Shown here piece by piece: positions 57,208-64,000 of a stretch of DNA of 64,000 bases; the first letter of the stretch is position 1, and each line of letters begins with the position of its first letter. Location: assembly GCA_000750105.3 (NCBI GenBank), contig JPHH03000054.1, forward strand, positions 156,571-220,570, written 5' to 3'. The DNA comes from Tolypocladium sp. Sup5 PDA-1. Lineage: Eukaryota; Ascomycota; Sordariomycetes; Hypocreales; Ophiocordycipitaceae. The position numbers and the translations under genes are program-made. Under the pieces are notes generated by a model. It did not search any database. It had not been told where the DNA came from and saw only the letters and a list, made by a program, of their open reading frames with translations.

Positions 57208-59127
57208 TCATGGTGCCTTCTTCCTCTGCCGGGCCTCTACTTCAGCCCTGAACTCCTCGACGGCCTCATTCACATCACGTTCAAGGTCTTTGGAAATGCC
57301 AAGGATTGGCTGGTTGCCTGTGAGACTGTCGGTGCTTATGGATCGCACCAGCTTCGCACTGGCCCTCCCTTGCCTCTTTTCCAGTTGCGCCTTCAACATA
57401 GCCTTGCCTGGTGAGGCAAAGAAGGCCAGGGCCGCCAGGGTCCATGCAAATCCATAGAAGTACACACGAGACCACGCACGTGTGGAATTTGCAAAGGAAA
57501 GAACGAGGAAAGGAGTCGTGGCGAAGGAGAATGTCAGCTGGGTGGCGACATAACTGGCAGCATCGTAGTACTTCTTCTTTGGAGATGGTCCACCAGTGAT
57601 GGGGTCCAGGAAAAGGGGGCGAACAAGGCGGCGGAAGTCTAGAATCTCCTCTTAGCACTAGCTGCAAAGGCAAGCATGCGGAGGGCGGAGGGCCGGGGGG
57701 CATTGGACAGAAAGCAACTGGACAAGACCTACTCTTGGCGGCTGTCTGAATCAAACTTGCCAAAACGAATGTCAGATAGTATCCGGGGTAGAAGCCGTGC
57801 CAAAGAGCGCTGGTCACAAAGGTGGTCATGCTGGCGCGGAAGCCTGGCTTCTTGCCCCTGGGCGTTACCCGAAGATAGACGTAGTTTCGCAACCAGTTGT
57901 TTGTGTTCATGTTCCAGCCAGCCAGGTACGCGCGCGGGTTCTGGGCCGTCTCCACCATCCAGGGGTCGATATTTTGCAGACGATTCCACGAAACCTTGCC
58001 AGTGACAGGGTCAACGCCATTGTAGCCCAGACCAACAAGGATACAAGAGCCTTCGGCCAAGGTCCAGACGCCGTAGTATTTGAGTCTGGCCACGAGGTTG
58101 ACCATGTACATGATCCAGATGCGGTGGAGAAGGCCATGCCGCATGTACGAGTCCGTCACGAGTTGCTCGTGGTCAAATCGGGGCGACAGCGCAACAAAGA
58201 AACCGATCCAGAGCAGTCCGCGGAGAGCTTTGAAGGCAGAAGGCGTCCCGCTACGCGGTATCCTGCGCCTCTTCCTCACGGGAGGCTTCTTTGCCGGGTC
58301 GATCTCGGCAGGGACGTCGAACATGGAGGTGTCGATCCAGCGGCGGTATTCGGCATAGTCGAAGGCCGGGCCAGCGAGCAGGCCGGGGAAGAAGAGGACA
58401 TATCCGGCGAAGTCGAGGACAGGCGGAAGTTTGTCGAGGGCCCGGTCCTTTTGGAAGTCGGACAGATGGTCCTGGGGCAGCTGCCCATCGGCGACATTCC
58501 AGCAGAATGCGCTGAGCTTCATGACCAGCACCATCTGGGCGCCGGTGATGTCGACCGTCGAGGGGCTGTCGGCAGCCTGGCGGCGGATGTGGTTGACGGA
58601 CATGTGGCCCATGACGAAGACGAAGCCGAGCCAGGGCATGTAGGGGCTCCCGCGCAGGTACTTGGCGATGCAGAACGTGCCGCCTGCGCTAATCAAGAGG
58701 GTCGCGAGGCCATGCCACAGGTCGAAGAGGCCGACGAGATAGAATATGGAGGTGCTGTCATTGGCCACACAACGTCAGCATGGAGCCGCGAGCGGCCGTT
58801 GGACACAGGCGAGGCTGTACCAGATGATGAACAAGTTCTTGCGCGCAGGCTTCGCATCGGGAACTCGCTTCAGAAGCCCGGCCAACGGGTACGAGAGCAG
58901 AAACGAGAAAATGATTTTGACTGGTGGGACGCGGCGGGTGACAGGGTCAGGCGGACGCTCGCTTATCGGGAGGGGAGGGGGTTTGCTCGCTCACGCTCGT
59001 CTGGGGAGGCACCGACGGTGGTCGAGAGGGCCTCGAAAGCTGTAGAGGAGACGAGAGGGTCAGTGTCACGGCGCGGCGCGGTAGAGGAAGAATGGAGAGA
59101 CTAACGTCGGTGCACAAGCCGAAGCAT
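57208..59127 (-). CDS. ale1: MBOAT lysophospholipid acyltransferase Ale1
   Basis: ER multi-pass enzyme that reacylates lysophospholipids (Ale1/Slc4/Lpt1). Exons 59127-59106, 59039-58995, 58920-58821, 58754-57733 and 57638-57208 (minus strand) give 539 residues. The tiny first exon (MLRLVHR) joins PFEALSTTVGASPDELKIIF. The MBOAT core has YNGVDPVTGKVSWNRLQNID, then NMNTNNWLRNYVYLRV with the conserved Asn, and FVTSALWHGFYPGYY with the active-site His. The last exon gives AAKNFRRLVRPLFLDPITGG and a charged tail ending RQRKKAP. Reading through the 94-nt last intron would produce an abnormal tail, so the spliced form is preferred. Confidence 0.94.
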
Positions 59128-60311
59128 CTTAACAACCCTCGAGGCGATGCACCTCAGAGCGCGGCACTCGTGAGCAGCTACAACTTTAGCAAGATGGCAA
59201 GAGGCACCTTTCGACCAGCACAGCAGAGAGGGTTCAGGGCATCGCCGGCGAGATGTAGGGCGTATAATGGAGGGTAAGTATTCGTATGTAGGTGGCTTAT
59301 TCGGAGAGCAGCAGCATCGAGATGAATATAATTTGCGTGGGCATTGATCGTAAAGTTCGTGTCGCACCGCACCGAGACGGCGTTTTAATGGGAGCCTTGC
59401 CTGAGCAGGGAATCGGCAAGCAAAGAGACGAGGGGCCTGATGACGAGAAAACGTGAGGCCCAAGTCACGAGGTTGGTGGCTTCGTAGACCGTACGAGTAG
59501 TGTACGAAGTACCTGCACGATGCCGTCTGATCGCCGTGGTGGGCACGTTTCCCGCAAGGGTGGACTCTATTGGCGGTGAGGATGGTACTAGCCTAAGTAC
59601 CAGGTAGGGGTTCCAAGCCAGGGAGGGGTACCTCGCTACAGACCAGCCTCAGGTATTTCGTAACACCCTTGTATTAGTCCGTCCTTCGTGCATAATCTAT
59701 ACATATGCGTAAAGTGAGGTGGTCGCATTGTCGGAGCCTCACGAGTCTCTCCCCAACGTAGCCAGGCGTCGACGGGTGCTTGTTGAGACCAAGCCCAGAG
59801 TTGAGCGACCTGCAAAGATGCAGCGAGACGCATTGGTGCTTGCTTGTAGGTATATAAATGGGTCGAGGGAGGGCCATGCGTTGCTGCTTCGTATCCAAGG
59901 TGCCGCATGCTTGCAGACAGCCCGCGCGCGACCCCCGTGCCCATCGACAAGCTCGCGACGAACCGGCATGCCTCTGGCCTACCTGGAGGCCATTCCCGAC
60001 CATTGGCCGCAAGATGTGCGCGTTGGCCGTACGTGTTGTTGCGGTCCATCACCGAGTTGCTCGGAGCCTCATTATCCGGACCGCGCCGGCAGGTGTGGAC
60101 ACGGCCGTAGATTTCAGATATAACATTAACATGCCCCGAGCCACCCAAGATGCTGCTGAAAATGACCAGGTTCCGGCACAGGAGCGATAATATACAAGAG
60201 ATGCTGGGCAAGACTGCCAAGCAAAGGAGGCGTCGTGACTTGGAGAGGCGGAGCAACGGCTTCGTCGCCGCGCTTCCTCGCAGGCGTCAAGGCACCGTGC
60301 CGTGCCGCGTC
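59128..60311. other. Spacer between ale1 and vrg4
   Basis: 1.18 kb upstream of ale1 and downstream of vrg4, both on the minus strand. A GTAC-type motif is at 59491-59512. A 206-codon frame (59636-60256 minus) has a hydrophobic start but no family features. Confidence 0.5.
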
Positions 60312-61708
60312 TCACGAGTTTGCAGCATCTCGGCTGCTCTGAGAGCTGGCGCTCATAGTCGGCCTCGTTGTCGGCAGAGAGAGAGAGACTTTTGAGGCAC
60401 CCGACTGCCGTACCCTGGACCAGGCATACACAATGCCACTGACAAACCCAATGAAGATAGCCGACACGCTGCCTACCGTCACCGGCGCGGAGAAGAAGAC
60501 GAGGCCGCTGACGGCGATGGGCAGCTTGTTGAGCGCCCCCACCATGGAGTACGTCGTCGACGACGTGACCCGAATGCACCATGCCGAGCAGTACGAGATG
60601 AAGATGGCAGCCAGGCCGGAATAGACCATGCCAATGATCATCCGGTTGCGCGTGGCCTCGGGGAAGTTCTTGGAAAAGTTGGCGCCAGACCAGTCCTCGG
60701 CGAGCAGGGAGCAGACCACGAGGACTGGGATGGTCAGGAGGTTGTTGTAGTACATGGCTGCCGACTTGATTAGCGACATGGCGTTCCTTGATGCCAAACG
60801 GTGGCGCAAGCCCAAGGGAAACTCACTATCCCAGTCCTTGAAGTTCATCTTCTTAATCACCTTGCGCATCCCTAGCACGTACGAGGCGGTGCACAGGACG
60901 TTCAGCCCCATCCACGCGTACCCGGCATTCAGCGTCGACATGGCCGTCGACGAGTCGGTGGACCCAAAGTCGCCAGCGATTGCGCTCTGGATGTCTGCCC
61001 ACGCCGCCACTACCGAGCTCAGGACCATCAGGCCAAACGACAGCAGCGCGAGCGGCGTCACGCTGCCACCGAACCACAAGACCTCGCCGTATGCAATCAC
61101 GATGATTGTCAGGTTCTTGAAAATGGTGTAGACGGGCACGGACAGGAATTGCAGCGCCTTGGTGCTCGTGTAGATCATTCCGACGAGGAGAAGCGATATC
61201 GGGAACCCTACGCACCGACGTCAGTCCTGCGACAACCATACCATCCACATCCAGGCTTGCGCCAAACGTACACTTTTTTGCCTTGTCCGGGTCGAAGGGA
61301 GCGAGGTTTCGGATGAGCCCGAGCTGCTTGGACGCTGCAATGGCGCCGATGCACACGACAGCCTGCGCGCGTCAAAAAGCCCAGTCAGCGGCTGGTTGAG
61401 TACTCGCGCGCATCCTCCAGGCCGCGACATACCTGCACCGCGAGATAGAAGAAGTTAAGATTCCAGAATGTCCCCGACACGACGTACTTGTTGACGACGG
61501 TCATGCTGATGGACGACAGGCAGTACGCGACAACTGATAGCGGCGGGTTGTTGTCGAGCCTCGAGACGGACTGCACCAAGGCCGGTGGCGATACATTGTG
61601 TGATCTCCTCGGCGAGGCCTTGGCCATGAACGGCTCCTTCTCTTCGCTGGCGTAGCCGCCGCCTTCCGGCATTCGCACCACGTAGTCGTCGTTCTTCTTG
61701 TCGTCCAT
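60312..61708 (-). CDS. vrg4: GDP-mannose transporter Vrg4/Gmt
   Basis: Golgi antiporter that brings GDP-mannose into the lumen for mannosylation of proteins and lipids. Exons 61708-61433, 61362-61272, 61207-60827 and 60757-60312 (minus strand) give 397 residues. About ten hydrophobic helices, beginning with PPLSVVAYCLSSISMTVVNK and including KALQFLSVPVYTIFKNLTII. The nucleotide-sugar motif GALNKLPIAVSGLVFF is present, and the partner motif is TMYYNNLLTIPVLVV. The tail is Ser-rich and slightly long. All introns close the frame. Confidence 0.95.
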
Positions 61709-62000
61709 TGCGACACGCACGCGCTGCCAATCTACCGTCGACGGTGGTACCGGGTTGCTATTCTCCGGGGCGAGTCGTCAAGCTAGAGAGGCAGGGACCA
61801 GGGTGCCAGGGAGCGAGGCACTCGCTACCTACCTGGCTTGCTGGCTAAGTTGCGATAGGAGAGGCAGTGACGAACCTTGCGATAGAAACCACGGTACGGA
61901 GTACGAAGTACTCGTACGAAGGTTCGTCCCAAAAGTCCTGGGACCTGGTCCACTTTTCTATAACCCCTGCTACAGTGTGAAATAAATCATGGGCCCCTTC
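61709..62000. promoter_or_regulatory. vrg4 upstream region
   Basis: Spacer before the repeat island, with a dense GTAC-type cluster at 61894-61920 (GTACGGAGTACGAAGTAC and flanks). Confidence 0.5.
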
Positions 62001-62042
62001 CTAAACCGCGAGATAACTCCCTCTATTCCTTTTTGCCCCGAA

Positions 62043-62100
62043 CGAGCCGGCTGGTGTATGCGTTGCAGAGCCGTTGGAAGAGGGCTGTGGAAGCGGCTTG
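62043..62100. repeat. Direct repeat, copy 1
   Basis: Contains GCGTTGCAGAGCCGTTGG. A second, more AT-rich copy is at 62224-62281, where the same block reads GCGTTGCAGAGCTATTAA. Confidence 0.7.
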
Positions 62101-62223
62101 CTTATGTGTGTGTGTATGTGTGCGAGAGGTTGTTATAAGGGGCAAGTTACGGCGGCGGCGGCAGCCAGCTTTGAAGACCCTATTAGCCACAGCGGCCGTT
62201 GCCTTAGGCCGAAAGGCAGCCTC

Positions 62224-62281
62224 GTAGCCGGCATATACATGCGTTGCAGAGCTATTAAAAGAGGGCTCTGAGGGCGGCTCG
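62224..62281. repeat. Direct repeat, copy 2
   Basis: Diverged copy of 62043-62100. In the core block the differences are C-to-T and G-to-A changes. Confidence 0.7.
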
Positions 62282-62335
62282 GACTAAAATACCCGATGCT
62301 AATAATAGAAGACTGCTATTATAGGCGCAGGGTTA

Positions 62336-62393
62336 TAAATTATTTACTTTAGTCTTAGTTAGGGCCTTAACTAAGACTAAGGTAAATAATTTA
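62336..62393. repeat. 58-bp near-perfect palindrome
   Basis: Centre between 62364 and 62365 (AGGG|CCTT). The arms match outward to TAAAT/ATTTA with only a few mismatches. Could form a cruciform. Confidence 0.8.
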
Positions 62394-62670
62394 GACTAAG
62401 ATTAAAGAATCTTTAGTCTAGTTAAAGCCTTAACTAAGACTAAGACTAAAGTTAAGTAACTAAGACTAAGACTAATAATTAAAGACTAAACTAAGGTAAT
62501 TAATTAGTTTTTTATAACTAAAGCTATTATTATAATAGCTATTAATAACTAATATAAGATAGCTATTATTCGGGAATATATATCCCTGACTAGGAATTTA
62601 TATTCCCGATAGAAATATAGCTAATATAGGATAGCTATTATTCGGGAATATATATTCCCGACCTTATAAT

Positions 62671-62733
62671 AGCTAATAGCTATTATTTAATAACTAATAT
62701 AAGATAGCTATTATTCGGGAATATATATTCCCG
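62671..62733 (+). repeat. 63-bp inverted repeat, left arm
   Basis: Exact reverse complement of 63837-63899 by my reading. Runs from AGCTAATAGC to the palindrome CGGGAATATATATTCCCG. Confidence 0.85.
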
Positions 62734-63362
62734 TATAGAATAGAGTTTAGCTAAGCTAAGCTAAGCTAAAAGAGAGTTCTAATAATTCAGCCAGGCTAAA
62801 AGAGAGTTTAAATAAGTTAGCCAGCCTAAAAGATAGTCTATTCAGCTCTTTAATAATCTAGCCACGCTGAATTCAGCTATCTAATAATTCAGCTAAGCTA
62901 AAATATAGTTTGTTAGGGTGTTAGTGCAGACCCCTGACTAGAAAAACGGAAAACATAAAAAAAGTAGAGGAACATAGGGACGCCTAGCGAGTCTATAGGT
63001 ATAAGAGAGACGTCTATGTCCCTATGAATAGATAGTCCCCTATGCACGCATCGACGTAAGTCGTAACGTTCATAAGCTTTTAAGATTCTAATAATAAAAA
63101 ATCCTAGTTAATTCCTCCTATATTTTTGAGATAGCCGTGGTTGCCTCTCCTTGCCTCTTTACCTTTGACTTATACGACACAAAGACCTATTATTATATTA
63201 TAATAGATAAAATAGCTATATTTTATTATATTATAATAGATATAAAATAGCTATATTTCCTATTAAGGAAAATACGCCCTAAACGGAAGTCCCGGACTAA
63301 AGGAAAAGAGATCTCGGACGAACGGAAGATAAGAGGGGCAATAAGACAACTAGGAAAAGGGA

Positions 63363-63449
63363 GACTTAGATCGAGCCTATCAGGTTCAAAGGCCTAGGAC
63401 ATAATTCCTATCCATAAGTCATAATTCCTATCTATAAGACCTAGCCTAT
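63363..63449. repeat. 87-bp direct repeat, copy 1
   Basis: Runs from GACTTAGATCGAGCC to GACCTAGCCTAT. A same-length copy at 63486-63572 differs at about seven positions. Confidence 0.85.
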
Positions 63450-63485
63450 AGGAAGAGTCTAGATAATTCCTCTCTATAAGACCTA

Positions 63486-63572
63486 GACTTAGATCGAACC
63501 TATTAGGTTCAAAGGCCTAGAACATAATTCCTATCCCTAAGACTAAATTCCTATCTATAAGACCTAGCCTAT
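63486..63572. repeat. 87-bp direct repeat, copy 2
   Basis: Copy of 63363-63449. Three of the changes are G-to-A or C-to-T; the remainder are mostly A/T swaps. Confidence 0.85.
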
Positions 63573-63836
63573 CGGGATTTTCTAATAGCCCGAAGGTCCG
63601 AGAGACTCGGATAGTTAGATCTATCCGAAGTCCGATTCTAGAGGTCTATATATACGGGCTTTCCTTCCTAGCTAGATAGAAGAGATAACCAAGCAATTCA
63701 ACTGCCTTCTATACTTGCCTACTATCTCTGCCTCTTGTGACTCTATTCTATAGAGACCCTATTCTTCCTTTACTACCTTCTCCTGCCTTTATCCCTATTT
63801 CTTACACTATTTCTATCGGGAATATAAATTCCCGGT

Positions 63837-63899
63837 CGGGAATATATATTCCCGAATAATAGCTATCTTATATTAGTTATTAAATAATAGCTATTAGCT
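63837..63899 (-). repeat. 63-bp inverted repeat, right arm
   Basis: Exact reverse complement of 62671-62733. A second, slightly different palindrome (CGGGAATATAAATTCCCG) lies immediately before it. Confidence 0.85.
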
Positions 63900-64000
63900 A
63901 GTTATATTATAACTATATATTAATACAAGCTGAAATATAGCCTATTCAGCTACGGATAGATAATTAGCCCGAGGCCCGGTCCGATTAATTATATATAGGA

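Larger units (their letters stand above)
62911..63806. mobile_element. Possible solo LTR
   Basis: Starts TGTTAGGGTGTTAGTGCAGA and could end near CTTACA, giving TG...CA ends. It holds a TATA-like TATATATACGGG at about 63648 followed by a leader-like stretch. No clear target duplication was seen, so the boundaries are tentative. Confidence 0.3.
62000..64000. repeat. AT-rich repeat island, probably decayed transposable elements
   Basis: Composition changes abruptly from GC-rich to AT-rich at about 62.28 kb, with many TA, TAG and CTAA words. No frame longer than about 70 codons is found. It contains near-palindromes, repeated CGGGAATATATATTCCCG palindromes, direct repeats and a 63-bp inverted repeat. 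This resembles RIP-degraded repeats of filamentous ascomycetes. It runs off the window end. Confidence 0.75.

Noticed and set aside
57797..59104. 435-codon plus-strand frame
   Set aside because: Antisense shadow of ale1, crossing its introns.
59636..60256. 206-codon minus-strand frame with hydrophobic start
   Set aside because: No recognisable family and no repeat of its features; the hydrophobic start could be chance. Kept only as a note in the spacer entry.
62911..62920. TTAGGG suggesting a telomere
   Set aside because: A single copy inside AT-rich repeats; no tandem array.

Overview
The window is nuclear DNA of a filamentous ascomycete, most likely Sordariomycetes and probably Hypocreales. 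The genes are split by short introns (about 50-100 nt) with GT..AG ends and CTAAC-like branch sites. They encode typical Pezizomycotina proteins: an RcoA/Tup1 corepressor, a WOPR regulator of the Wor1/Ryp1/Sge1 type, the ERMES subunit Mmm1 and an Alr1-type CorA channel. I support 23 protein genes, nearly all by joining exons so that the reading frame closes. I see no rRNA gene, convincing tRNA gene, CRISPR array or bacterial-type operon.

Layout. 0.7-10.5 kb: Tup1-like corepressor (+), RNase MRP subunit Rmp1 (-), Avt1-like vacuolar amino acid transporter (+), Ran1/Ksp1-type kinase with a long poly-Asn tract (-). 10.5-15.0 kb: gene-poor. 15.0-32.1 kb, compact housekeeping block: Utr4 enolase-phosphatase (+), Bmt2 rRNA methyltransferase (-) sharing a promoter with ribosomal protein uL23 (+), Tim8 (-), CorA Mg2+ transporter (-), Spc1 (+), Rbx1 (-), Edc1/PNRC-like decapping enhancer (+), FAD oxidoreductase (-), Tdp1 (+). 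32.1-39.0 kb: 6.9 kb without genes, rich in simple repeats, leading into the WOPR regulator (+, 39.0-40.2 kb). 41.2-50.7 kb: Crd1 (+), Mto1 (-), Vps45 (-), Mmm1 (+), Rce1 (-). 50.7-53.8 kb: gene-poor. 53.8-61.7 kb: an unrecognised Ser-rich membrane protein (+), Ale1 (-), Vrg4 GDP-mannose transporter (-). 62.0-64.0 kb: AT-rich repeat island without genes, with palindromes, a 63-bp inverted repeat and possible LTR sequence.

How genes relate. The genes serve core cell functions and form no metabolic cluster. Recurrent themes are mitochondrial biogenesis and membrane lipids (Crd1, Mto1, Mmm1, Tim8, Ale1), ribosome and RNA metabolism (uL23, Bmt2, Rmp1, Edc1-like) and secretion/trafficking (Spc1, Vps45, Rce1, Vrg4). 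Bmt2 and uL23 are divergent and share a promoter carrying paired CACGTG boxes and an AACCCTAA element. The main unexplained signals are short palindromes built on GTACTTCGTAC and GTACTCCGTAC, scattered between genes, and the AT-rich island at the right end. I found no clear new multi-gene system.
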